Assembly: GCF_002117935.1 (NCBI RefSeq)
Contig: NZ_BDJE01000004.1
Span: forward strand, 124,001 to 188,000
Source: Nocardioides sp. PD653-B2
Lineage (GTDB): Bacteria > Actinomycetota > Actinomycetes > Propionibacteriales > Nocardioidaceae
Direction of reading: 5' to 3'
DNA length: 64,000 nt
Shown here: piece by piece, positions 54,501 to 61,217 of the stretch
How the letters are laid out: every line of letters starts with the position of its first letter
Position numbering within the stretch: position 1 is the stretch's first letter
The notes under the pieces: generated by a model
What the model was told of the DNA's origin: nothing
Database searches by the model: none
Seen by the model: the letters and a program-made list of their open reading frames with translations, nothing else
Position numbers and translations under genes: made by a program

Positions 54501-54544
54501 CTGCACCACCTGCGGGGCCAGAGCCGGCCAGTCCGTCGCGGTAA
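48524..54544 (+). CDS. MobF (TrwC/TraI-type) relaxase-helicase with C-terminal primase/TOPRIM region
   Basis: A 2006-aa protein. The N-terminal relaxase domain has Tyr12/Tyr14 in HKLTAGDGYTYLTR and the metal triad DPHLHTH (His266, 268, 270). A RecD-like helicase follows: Walker A APAGTGKTT (Lys638), Walker B LVLIDEAGM, VHGAQGIT and NLLYVALSRG late motifs. From about residue 1600 a DnaG-like catalytic core appears (FFESCYPRSWAPAYLRERLG, DRLIMPIRD) with TOPRIM VIVEGPMDALA and ATDSDPAGWKS. It would nick and unwind the transferred strand and prime its complement. ATG 48524 matches the family start; GTG 48482 would add 14 residues. Confidence 0.93.
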   Translation: MGVHKLTAGDGYTYLTRQVAVHDASDRGHAGLADYYAEKGESPGRWFGTGLAVLDLAAGSQVTETQMRNLFGEGRHPDAERLENAALDAGKSVEQAKKASQLGRVFARYLGNQPEFIRETAKRYIAYNLAHGEHWKTPVPAEVRARVRTELANEHFVREHDRAPIDDRERGSFMAKAIRQQTTAVAGYDLTFTPVKSVSTLWALADREVAKEIEAAHHGAVEATLAWLEKEVLFTRRGRSGIQQVRAKGLIAGIFTHRDARSGDPHLHTHVAVSNKVQDATDRWLAVDGRVLFKANVTLSEMYNTRLEAELITRLGVRFENRHAGVKKGVEKRPVREIVGLDERLATTWSKRDTMIEARRRELAAAFQAEHGRPPTEGEAVTLKEQAWEQTRQAKHEPRAEADQRAGWMTEACAIIGSEQAVREMVTGCLGHLPAAQDVTDKWVAETAQRVVNRVAEDRATWQVWHLRAEAQRQVRADGVRLADHDTAVDRVVATAISKHSIAFGDPDPLTHAATAMTTTAGLTERQDGPVVRIPARLQRTEHGPQGEMVVSVYSLAGARQYTSQAVIDAERRIVASARRTGGRTISEVRVGIAIAEAAANSATTGLQLNAAQQSLVREMATSGRAVQLALAPAGTGKTTAMQVLTRAWQDSGGTVIGLAPSAVAAQELGASINLETPDSTRANAAANVRGPLNRPWRPGRKKVRADTLAKLVFHAKYVGPTEWMKKIDHKTLVLIDEAGMAATTDLAVAIDYITARGGQVRLVGDDRQLASVAAGGVLRDIAHQIGAVTLSEVHRFRNPDGSLNHAEAAATLALREGDPSAVAFYADRGRIHIGDLGTCADQAYAAWAADHAAGIDSILIAPTRDLVAELNNRARNDRLDALHANGGEEQIGRVLTLADRTQVSAGDRIITRQNERRLPITHTDWVKNGDRWHVAKVNTDGSLKVRHDKLGKTITLPADYVSKTVQLGYATTVHGAQGITTGTSHVVLTGGEDRNLLYVALSRGKFANHLYLNVASDGDPHNLIRPEALIPPTALDRIVEMLRRDGSPVSATTTMRELGDPHQRLGDMAARYHDAVTAGAEHLIGPVGMNKIDTHAEALFTGLTEAHAWPTLRSHLALLALNDHSPLKLLSAAVSIGSLADTRDPAAVLDTRIDDLLATGFTTGVTGLTPAILYDTSTPPATSPTAAEGPLPWLPGIPARLAQAHDWGPFAAAYHRLVREHIDAVRHEARGWTGATAPAWAQPLLEEEDTELRADIAVWRAVAKTDVNDLRPTGERAIGAPGLHQRKLNRAVRTARPSYPFARRTWYQVLPETVRTDSWITPLCQRLARLERAGLPVADYIQQALATDPSLPSSLPGGQTSPETNTDTAAAARPLTARPLPDEQQAAALWWRLVPHLGPAALAADERSADLLQPAWRTALTELVGATRADYLHRAPAWPALVAAVDEACEHHGCSPTQILASALDGIPKDGSLSGIEVADALVLRIAMLTDQPSEASLHSDEEPPLYDDPDLLPPEDAAEFMAELYRDQLDTGSDIGYDPAEEPPGWDPPFTGPGDAAYEHPATSYVDPYTPLPPWEQPDDACVEHAFPEPNEVPAARIRELNRLALTFFESCYPRSWAPAYLRERLGTDLADQPNYTVGYAPGSGSSLMRHLTEQGAALDEVEQAGLVSLRERDNGTTYYRDFFRDRLIMPIRDPHDPTGEAILGFIGRRNPTKTDDDQERNWAGPKYLNTRTTPVFSKGEALFGYAEAHELLTRGALPVIVEGPMDALAITLGSNGAAAGIAPMGTALTVDQIKLLRAHISLVSGRDRIAVATDSDPAGWKSAQKAFWHLTAADLDPTYLDLPDGLDPANLFETGGSTAIAAAIEHRSPLGDAMIDNLLRTAGHWTDTDVRQKLINQTAQLLAVRGSEHWLPGCERLRAKLHLAPGILEHQTVTESMDRERNRLAYAQTRIDEINDDARKQAARTASQSRPREAEQRLAAGTATTRPDHPAPPAGPEPASPSR

Positions 54545-54759
54545 CACCGGCTTGGCTCAAGGATCCCTCTGAGGAAAGCTCTGCCCAGATCTGAGCGGTC
54601 AGGCTCGACTTCGAGGTGTTGTGAAGTTCGTGGAAGCGATCTGAGCGTTCGCTGGGGCTCTCCAGGTCCTGTCCTAGCTTGGTCGTACGCCGTAGTGCGC
54701 GCGGAACAAATCGTTTACAGCTATGATTACGTGTGTACGAACTGAACCAAGGGGGAGCG

Positions 54760-55317
54760 ATGGAGACCCTGCATGCCAAACACGCCGGAGACCTCGGCAT
54801 GTCCCGCAGTGCGCTGTACCGCGCCATCCGGGCGGGCGAGTTCGACCGTATCGCCCGAGGGATCTACCGGCCTGCCGACGCCCCGCCTGCCGACTTCGAT
54901 TGGATCGAGGCCGCCGCTCGACGACCGGAGGCAACCATCTGCTTGACCTCCGCGCTGGCTCACTACGACCTCACCGACACCATCCCCGCCGCCTTGGACA
55001 TCGCCATCCCGAGAGGAACCCGGGCACCTGCCACCACCTCGGCCATCGCCTGGCATCACTTCGCAGCCGAGACCTTCGAGCTCGGACGCACCGAGACCAC
55101 GATCCCCGGCACCGAGCTCACCATCGGCATCTACTCGCCGGCGCGCTGCATCGCGGACGCCTTCCGGCTGCGTGGGGACCTGGGCTACGAGATCGGCCGC
55201 GACGCTCTTCGCGAGTGGCTGCGGCAAGGCGGAAAGCCCGCCGAACTCATGGCGATCGCATCAAGGCTGCCCCGGGCCAAGCGTCCGATTCTGCACGCGC
55301 TGGAACTGCTGTCGTGA
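54760..55317 (+). CDS. abiEi: AbiEi-type antitoxin of a type IV toxin-antitoxin system
   Basis: A 185-aa protein. The N-terminal winged helix (HAGDLGMSRSALYRAIRAGE, FDRIARGIYRP) and the following ATICLTSALAHYDLTDTIP plus SPARCIADAFRLR are typical of AbiEi/transcriptional regulators of abortive-infection loci. ATG 54760 is preceded by AAGGGGGA; GTG 54733 is an alternative. Its stop overlaps the toxin start by GTGA. It lies directly after the relaxase, so it likely stabilises or protects the element. Confidence 0.88.
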   Translation: METLHAKHAGDLGMSRSALYRAIRAGEFDRIARGIYRPADAPPADFDWIEAAARRPEATICLTSALAHYDLTDTIPAALDIAIPRGTRAPATTSAIAWHHFAAETFELGRTETTIPGTELTIGIYSPARCIADAFRLRGDLGYEIGRDALREWLRQGGKPAELMAIASRLPRAKRPILHALELLS

Positions 55318-56231
55318 GAGACGGCGACGAGGTCTTCGGCCAGATCCAACGGCAGGCCCGCTCCATCGCCGACACACAAGGGCGACCCGCACCCACCTCC
55401 GAACTCCTGACGCGGCATGCACTCGAATCCTTCATGGACCGGCTCACGCGAACCGACCACGCCAACGACTTCGTGCTGAAAGGAGGCATCCTGCTCGCCG
55501 CGTACGACGTTCGTCGACCCACCAAGGACGTCGACGCCGAGGCGGTCAGTGCCGATGTGTCAGCAGAGCACCTCGCGCAGGTCGTGCGCGACCTGTCCGA
55601 GGTCGACGCCGACGACGGCCTACTCTTCGACCTTGCCTCCCTGAGCGTGCAGGAGATCCGCGAGCACGACGACTACCCGGGCCTGCGCGTCCGGGTGAAG
55701 GCCAGGCTCGGCACCCAGACCTGTCAGATCTCCTGGGACATCTCTACCGGTGACCCCATTGTCCCGTCGCCGCGACGCGTGCGCGTCCCGCGAGTGATGG
55801 GAGCTGACATCGAAATGTGGGGGTACGCCCCCGAGACGATCATCGCCGAGAAGGGCGTCACGATCCTCGAACGAGGCATCACCAGCACCCGCTGGCGCGA
55901 CTACGTCGACATCGTGCGACTGACCAACACCCAGGAACTGGATCCCCACGAACTGCGGCGCTCCGCCGAAGCCGTCGCCCGCCACCGTGGCGTGGACCTC
56001 CAACCCATCGCAGATGCGATCGAGGGCTACGGGGCCGTCGGTCAGGCGAAGTGGGCAGCCTGGCGACGCAAGGAGGGCATGGAAGGCATCAGCGAGGGGG
56101 ACCTCGATGAGCAGATGGCCCACGTCGCGTCCACGCTCGACCCGATCTTCAGGACCGACCCCACCACAGCATCCCAGGACCCCACGGTCGCGCCGACGGT
56201 ACGGGTGCTACCACCACCAACCACGATCTGA
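55314..56231 (+). CDS. abiEii: AbiEii-type nucleotidyltransferase toxin
   Basis: A 305-aa nucleotidyltransferase-fold protein. FVLKGGILLAAYDVRRPTKD and VDAEA hold the KGG and DxD pattern of AbiEii/DUF1814 toxins; EMWGYAPETIIAEKGVTILE and RWRDYVDIVRL are the downstream Lys and Asp segments. GTG 55314 overlaps the antitoxin stop. Toxins of this family modify nucleic acids such as tRNA. The last 40 residues are Pro/Thr-rich. Confidence 0.88.
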   Translation: MRDGDEVFGQIQRQARSIADTQGRPAPTSELLTRHALESFMDRLTRTDHANDFVLKGGILLAAYDVRRPTKDVDAEAVSADVSAEHLAQVVRDLSEVDADDGLLFDLASLSVQEIREHDDYPGLRVRVKARLGTQTCQISWDISTGDPIVPSPRRVRVPRVMGADIEMWGYAPETIIAEKGVTILERGITSTRWRDYVDIVRLTNTQELDPHELRRSAEAVARHRGVDLQPIADAIEGYGAVGQAKWAAWRRKEGMEGISEGDLDEQMAHVASTLDPIFRTDPTTASQDPTVAPTVRVLPPPTTI

Positions 56232-56290
56232 GAGACGGCCGACGACTAGTGGAGCCAACGCAGAGGTCGGCGCCGACACTGTCAGCGCGG

Positions 56291-56791
56291 TCATGGTCGG
56301 GGACTCCAACGGCCGATCCTCGGATCGGTAATCGAGAGTGCGAAGAGTCCTTCTGCCGGTTCCACCGTCGGTGTCGGCGCGGCGGCCGTGGCGCGGAGTG
56401 CGTTCGCCTGCATGCCTGCGGATCTGGCCGAGGCCTGGCTCGGCACGTCAGGTCCCGCTGGTTGCTGGTCGAGGAGCTCGAGCAGATCGACGGGCTCGTC
56501 GCTGACGGTGAGCGGGAGCGCCCGAGCGATCGCGACTCTCTGGTGCTCCCATACCTCACGCAATGCGACGAGATGCTTGTCGTAGGTCTCGTCCCACTCG
56601 GCTTGGGCAACCTGATGTTCTTCGTCTGAGTCGAAGCGTCGGCGCCATGGCCAGCCTCCGCGCGCACCGCTGAACTCGCTCCAGTTGCGGTTCTCGTCGC
56701 GCTCGATGCGACGCAACGTCTCCATCTCGGTGCGCAATGCCTGTGGCAGGCTCGCGCCGTACGCTGCGGCTCCGGCCCAAGTCACCTTCAA
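56291..56791 (-). CDS. Hypothetical protein of the transfer operon
   Basis: A 166-aa frame read from a TTG at 56791 (GTG 56785 also possible) without a clear ribosome site. Acidic/charged helical protein (ALRTEMETLRRIERDENRNW, AEWDETYDKHLVALREVWEH) with a Pro/Ala-rich tail. It lies in the same frame as the gene at 56816-57049, separated only by one TGA and eight codons, so both may be pieces of one ~250-codon gene. Family not recognised. Confidence 0.5.
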   Translation of the reverse strand: MKVTWAGAAAYGASLPQALRTEMETLRRIERDENRNWSEFSGARGGWPWRRRFDSDEEHQVAQAEWDETYDKHLVALREVWEHQRVAIARALPLTVSDEPVDLLELLDQQPAGPDVPSQASARSAGMQANALRATAAAPTPTVEPAEGLFALSITDPRIGRWSPRP

Positions 56792-56815
56792 TACGATCTT
56801 CGGCCTGATCCGTCG

Positions 56816-57049
56816 TCAGGCATCCTTGTCGTTGCCTGCCGCCTGCATCGCCTCGGAGAAGCCGGTGTGGTCTTCGAGCCAGACCGCATTGCGGTTGTAG
56901 GAGACCCAGCAGCCGTCTTGGGGCGCCGAACGTCCGCCTTCCATGGTGGCGCGCTCACGGAGCCGGTCGAGGAGCGCGTCGGCTGCCATGCCGGCGCCCA
57001 GCGTGGCCAGCAGTTGCTGCTTGTCCCGGCTAAGCATTCCGCCCTTCAC
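56816..57049 (-). CDS. Small hypothetical protein of the transfer operon
   Basis: A 77-aa protein whose GTG (57049) overlaps the stop of the DnaA-like gene. Segments: LLATLGAGMAADALLDRLRE and WVSYNRNAVWLEDHTGFSEA. The next codons after its TGA stay open in the same frame into the 56291-56791 protein. Function unknown. Confidence 0.55.
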   Translation of the reverse strand: MKGGMLSRDKQQLLATLGAGMAADALLDRLRERATMEGGRSAPQDGCWVSYNRNAVWLEDHTGFSEAMQAAGNDKDA

Positions 57050-57762
57050 CCTCCTCCCCTGGTGGGTGCGGTCGCGACGGCTGGCCGTTGCGTGTCTTCG
57101 TCACGCCGGTGAAGGGTGTCGTTGCGGGCCTGGTCGAGGGCGGCCAGCTGCAGGATCGTGCTGTGTCCGCTCGACCGGCCGAGGAGATCTTCCTCCCGGA
57201 GAACACCTGTGGGGTTCGCGTAGTGCTGCTCAAGCTGGTTGACGATGGGGGTGCACACGGCGTTGAGTCGCGGGTTGTTGGCGACCTTGTTCTGCGCGTA
57301 CATGACGCTGGTGTGGTCCTTGCCGAAGTACGACGCGATCGCGGGCAGGGTCAGGCCGCCACGACGAGCCGCGGTCATCGCGACTGCGCGCGCGTCGGTC
57401 ACCGCCCGGTGGCGGTCAGCGCTGAGAACTGCAGCACGGGTGGTGCCGAAAGCCTGGGCAGCAGTGGCGACCGCGAGCGCACACACGCCGTCCGGGCCGA
57501 CGTCGGCCACCTCGCCGGTCGCGCTTTCGGCGGCATTGACCTGGGTGGCGAGCGCGATCGCGAGCTCTCGAAGCTGGGCGGTATTCATCTCCTCCAGCGT
57601 GCGCTCGAGAACCGACTGGTTCGCACCCGCGACCAGAGCCGCGAATGCCGCGGCCTGCTGGACGCTCAACTCGTCTGCGCCCGGTGTGGCCGGTTCCAAG
57701 TCGCGGGCGTGCTGCTCGGCGACGAGCCGGAGTCGCCGACTGCTGCTGTCTGCTGTGGTCAT
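57046..57762 (-). CDS. Protein with a DnaA domain-IV-like DNA-binding domain
   Basis: A 238-aa protein. Residues about 110-165 read SADRHRAVTDARAVAMTAAR then GGLTLPAIASYFGKDHTSVM, the DnaA C-terminal HTH signature (DARxxAMxLAR...LSLPxIGxxFGxDHTTV). There is no AAA+ domain. The N-terminal part is helical (VSVQQAAAFAALVAGANQ-like). It could bind DnaA boxes or a related site in the element's origin or transfer region. ATG 57762 with GAGAGG upstream; GTG 57774 is an alternative. Confidence 0.8.
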   Translation of the reverse strand: MTTADSSSRRLRLVAEQHARDLEPATPGADELSVQQAAAFAALVAGANQSVLERTLEEMNTAQLRELAIALATQVNAAESATGEVADVGPDGVCALAVATAAQAFGTTRAAVLSADRHRAVTDARAVAMTAARRGGLTLPAIASYFGKDHTSVMYAQNKVANNPRLNAVCTPIVNQLEQHYANPTGVLREEDLLGRSSGHSTILQLAALDQARNDTLHRRDEDTQRPAVATAPTRGGG

Positions 57763-57767
57763 CGCTG

Positions 57768-58481
57768 CTACCACCTCTCGTGAAGGTCGTCAGGGTCGCG
57801 TCTGGTATCGCCGGGCGCATCGACGACCGTGGCGAGCTCGCCGGCCTGGTCGGCGTCGTCGCGGTAACGCTGCTGGCGGTCACGGCGCGCGCGCGTGGAG
57901 GCGTGGCTCTCGTCGCGCTCGCGCCGCGGCCGAGGTTGGTGCTTGCTCGGCTGGCACCCGTCGCCGAGCCGGTCGCGCAGCCGCTCGAGGAACCCGGGGA
58001 GGCCGTAGCGGTGCCAGTCCTCCAGAGCGGCCGGGGAGACGGCGAAGCTGGTGTAATAGCGGCTGCACGCCAGGACCGCCAGGTCGTGCACCAGATGGGG
58101 GTGCGCGGGCCAGCACTCGGGGATCCCGGGCCGGGTCACGTTCCATAGGTGCTGCTCGTTGACCCACATCGCGACCAGGTCCAGCCACGCCCACAGTTCC
58201 GCGCGCATCTTCCCGCTACAGGTTCCCGGGTCCCAGGGGCGTGGCATCTGCGCGAGTTCGCGCAGCTCCTCCTCGTCTCCCGGTGGCTCGATCGTGGCCT
58301 GCTGCAGCTGCTCCATCGCGGTGCGGATGGTCGGACCGGGTTCGGGGAAGGGACGCACCATCAGCCCCGCCGGCGGCATCATCCCGTTCCCGGTCGGCGT
58401 GGCACTTCCAGGGCGGCGGGCGACCACCTCCGAGGGGTGGCCTGTGAAGCCCGGTGTCGTCAGAGTTGTCGGTGTCGTCAT
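57768..58481 (-). CDS. Hypothetical conjugation-associated protein (DUF4913-like)
   Basis: A 237-aa protein. The centre, MRAELWAWLDLVAMWVNEQH then PECWPAHPHLVHDLAVLACS, resembles small actinobacterial proteins found beside VirD4-type coupling proteins. The N-terminus is Pro-rich and the C-terminus very basic/acidic and probably disordered. It lies 15 bp after the coupling-protein stop. Assignment to a named family is tentative. Confidence 0.65.
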   Translation of the reverse strand: MTTPTTLTTPGFTGHPSEVVARRPGSATPTGNGMMPPAGLMVRPFPEPGPTIRTAMEQLQQATIEPPGDEEELRELAQMPRPWDPGTCSGKMRAELWAWLDLVAMWVNEQHLWNVTRPGIPECWPAHPHLVHDLAVLACSRYYTSFAVSPAALEDWHRYGLPGFLERLRDRLGDGCQPSKHQPRPRRERDESHASTRARRDRQQRYRDDADQAGELATVVDAPGDTRRDPDDLHERW

Positions 58482-58496
58482 GCGGGCTCCTCCCCT

Positions 58497-60518
58497 CTAC
58501 TTTCCTCTGGCCCACTTCGGCATCCCGAGGCGCTGCCGGGTCCGTGCCACGGTCTCGACCGGGGTCAGGGGCGCGGCTGCGCCTGGGCTGGTGGGCTCGG
58601 GGTCGGTCACCTGGCCTCGGGCCATGCCGCGGGAGTGGTTCTGTGCGGCCAGTAGCTCCTTGCCGCGCCTGCCGTCGATGCAGCGGTGCAGGGTCGCGAC
58701 GATCGGGTCGTAGGTCTCGGACAGGACCAGGGCCTTGCGCTGCTCGATGCGGCGCAGTTCGGCCGGTTCGAGGATCGGCACCCGGCGCTGGTCCCAGGAC
58801 CGGTCCATCAGCCCGAAGAGTTCGTGGCCACGGGCCGAGTAGCGCATCTCGGTGTGGCTGGTCGAGCCGATCAGGTCCGAGAGCTCTTGGTAGAAGCGGA
58901 TGTCCTTGCCGCCACCGAAGACGATCAGGTTGTTCGACAGCCCGTAGATGGTGCGGGCCTCATCCTCGCCGTAGCCGACGACGAACTGGCGCCAGGTCTG
59001 CGCGGCCAGAATGAACGAGAGTCCCAAGGCGCGCTCGTTGGCCATCCGGGTTGACAAGGTTGGGATGGGCGCCGTGGAGGGCAGCTCGTCCAAGCACGCC
59101 AGGAACGGAGGGCACAACCGCCCGTGGGGTGAGGTCTCCCCCAGTCGCTTGGCGGAGTCCAGGATCTGCTCGGTGACCGCGGTCATCAGCGGCGACGCGC
59201 TCGCGTACGGGTCGTCTCTGCCGAGCAGGTAGATGGTTCCTCCGGCCTTGATCAGCGCTTCGATGTCGGTGGCCGGCCGGGTCGCTGAGGGCACGCAACG
59301 CTCCCGGATGGAGCGCTGGAAGAACAGCGCCATCGACTGTTGGACGGTGGTGATGGTGTTCCCGGCCGTGCGCTCGTCGCCGTACAGCGCGCCGCGCAGC
59401 AGGCCGTCCCACAGCGGCTCCGCAGCGGGGTGGGTGCGCAAGATCTCCTCGGCCTGGGGGTATTCGCGCGGGCTGGAGACCCACATCAGCACCTCCTCCA
59501 ACCCGATCCTGGCGATCGCTGCCGCGTGGAAGTAGGCCTGCAGCACCTTGGCGCACTCCCCGGCGTAGAACCGGGCCGCCTGATCGGAGGACTGGGCGGT
59601 GGCGCCCTTGATGGTGCCGGCAGCGAACGCTTTCGCCCGCCGCTCGGCCAGCATCGATTCCTCACACCCCGCGATCGGATCCCACACCAGTTCGGGGGTG
59701 CCAGGGGCGAGATTGAACGGGTCCAGGACCGCGACCGGCCTTAGGCCGCCCCCGGTGCCTTGCTGCCGGGCTTCGCGGGTGAGGAACAGGTCCTCGGGCT
59801 TGGTCAGGGTCACCAGTGCACCGCCGGGAGCGTCCAGGAGCGCGGGCACCAGCAGATCCAGCGTCTTGCCCGACCCCTGGGGTCCGATGACGCAGGTCGT
59901 CCGGTCGAACGGCACCCACAGGTCCGGGCCGCTTCGTCCGGCGCGGCCGAGCCGCCAGCCCACCTCGTGGGGCCTCACGTGCTCCGGAGCCATGCTCTTC
60001 AGAGCCACCCTTGGGTTCCTTCCCCTTCTTCCGGGAACTAGTTGCTCTCGACGCAACGCCCGGGTCGCGTAGAGGTCCGGCCGGATCTGATCGGCGCGTC
60101 GGCGCAGCGGCACGATCCCGAGCGCCTCGGCGGCATGCGCCGCGGTGGCCAGACCGTGCCGGGAGCCGGACCCGGTCATCTCGCGCATCCACATCCCGAC
60201 GACGACCGCGGCAGCCAGCACCACAACCTCCCCGATGAGGGTCAATGCCCACATCACTGCATCTGCGGGCAGTTCGTTGGCGGCGCGATGCGGGAGGCCC
60301 GCCCCGAAGTGCCCGCGCAGCAGCCCGCCGTAAGCCTCCAGCAGCCGACCGTCGGGCCAGGCGAGGTTTCCCGATGTCGCCCAGCCGGCGATGCCTTGGA
60401 CGACCAGCGGGGTGATCAGGACGAAGAAGACCCCGGCCACGAGGACGGCCACGGTGAACTCCCCCGTCGAGGGGGCCATGTTGGTGAATCGGGCGCGCCG
60501 GGACCGCTCCATGCTCAC
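58497..60518 (-). CDS. Type IV coupling protein, VirD4/TraG (TraM recognition domain) type
   Basis: A 673-aa protein with two N-terminal membrane segments. The ATPase has Walker A CVIGPQGSGKTLDLLVPALL (Lys218) and LVTLTKPEDL. Walker B is ACLDELPSTAPIPTLSTRMA, and FILAAQTWRQFVVGYGEDEA follows. It would link the relaxosome to a type IV secretion channel. GTG 60518 overlaps the stop of the small ATPase gene (GTGA), so it is translationally coupled. Confidence 0.92.
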   Translation of the reverse strand: MSMERSRRARFTNMAPSTGEFTVAVLVAGVFFVLITPLVVQGIAGWATSGNLAWPDGRLLEAYGGLLRGHFGAGLPHRAANELPADAVMWALTLIGEVVVLAAAVVVGMWMREMTGSGSRHGLATAAHAAEALGIVPLRRRADQIRPDLYATRALRREQLVPGRRGRNPRVALKSMAPEHVRPHEVGWRLGRAGRSGPDLWVPFDRTTCVIGPQGSGKTLDLLVPALLDAPGGALVTLTKPEDLFLTREARQQGTGGGLRPVAVLDPFNLAPGTPELVWDPIAGCEESMLAERRAKAFAAGTIKGATAQSSDQAARFYAGECAKVLQAYFHAAAIARIGLEEVLMWVSSPREYPQAEEILRTHPAAEPLWDGLLRGALYGDERTAGNTITTVQQSMALFFQRSIRERCVPSATRPATDIEALIKAGGTIYLLGRDDPYASASPLMTAVTEQILDSAKRLGETSPHGRLCPPFLACLDELPSTAPIPTLSTRMANERALGLSFILAAQTWRQFVVGYGEDEARTIYGLSNNLIVFGGGKDIRFYQELSDLIGSTSHTEMRYSARGHELFGLMDRSWDQRRVPILEPAELRRIEQRKALVLSETYDPIVATLHRCIDGRRGKELLAAQNHSRGMARGQVTDPEPTSPGAAAPLTPVETVARTRQRLGMPKWARGK

Positions 60519-61171
60519 CGCGCCACCGCCCGCCAACAGGTGTAGGTGCTGTTGGTGGGGACGGATGCCTGCCACCGGTGGCGCGGGAAGTCCATTAGGC
60601 CCCGCTGATCGGGAATGACGGCGATCGTGCCGATCGGCCAGTCCAGACGGCCCTGTCCTTCCAGAACCGCAGCTTCGGCCGCGTCGGCATGCTCGCGACG
60701 GACCAGGCCCAGGCACCTGAGCGCGCCGGCGGCGCGGAGTCGCGTCGTCAGGCTGAGGTCGCCGTGGGAGGTCCAGATCACGTGGGGAGCGCCCGGTGCG
60801 GCGAGCGCGAGCTGGTTCTCGCAGAGGGTGTCGATGCCGTCGACCACGATCAGGCAGTCTTCCGGCCGACCGTCCCGGCCGACCGGGTCGACCAGGTCGA
60901 CCACGTCTTCGACCGGGAGGCGCTCGCAGCGCAGGTCTGCCCACTCGATGGTGACAGGGGCGTACACGTGCGCATGCCGTGTGATGTCGGCCAGCCACCA
61001 TCGGGTCAGGTAGCGTGCGATCGTCGTCTTGCCGCGCCCGGCGTCGCCGACCAGGAGAAGCGGCAGGTCACTGTAGGTGTTGAACCCGGCGCTGCGCCCG
61101 TCCGGTGTGATGCCGATGCGTACGTCCATGCCCGGGACAAGCAACCGGCACGGACTCCGATCGGACACCAT
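60515..61171 (-). CDS. Small P-loop ATPase of the transfer operon
   Basis: A 218-aa P-loop protein: LPLLLVGDAGRGKTTIARYL (Walker A) and CLIVVDGIDTL (Walker B type), then HVIWTSHGDLSLTTRLRAAG and LGLVRREHADAAEAAVLEGQ. It looks like a shortened FtsK/VirB4-like or partition ATPase. ATG 61171 avoids overlap with the preceding gene; a frame start at 61252 would overlap it by 35 bp. Role in transfer is inferred from position. Confidence 0.75.
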   Translation of the reverse strand: MVSDRSPCRLLVPGMDVRIGITPDGRSAGFNTYSDLPLLLVGDAGRGKTTIARYLTRWWLADITRHAHVYAPVTIEWADLRCERLPVEDVVDLVDPVGRDGRPEDCLIVVDGIDTLCENQLALAAPGAPHVIWTSHGDLSLTTRLRAAGALRCLGLVRREHADAAEAAVLEGQGRLDWPIGTIAVIPDQRGLMDFPRHRWQASVPTNSTYTCWRAVAR

Positions 61172-61217
61172 CGAGCAAGCAACTGTCGGCTCGGGGCGGT
61201 TGCGGGCCGAGGCTTGG

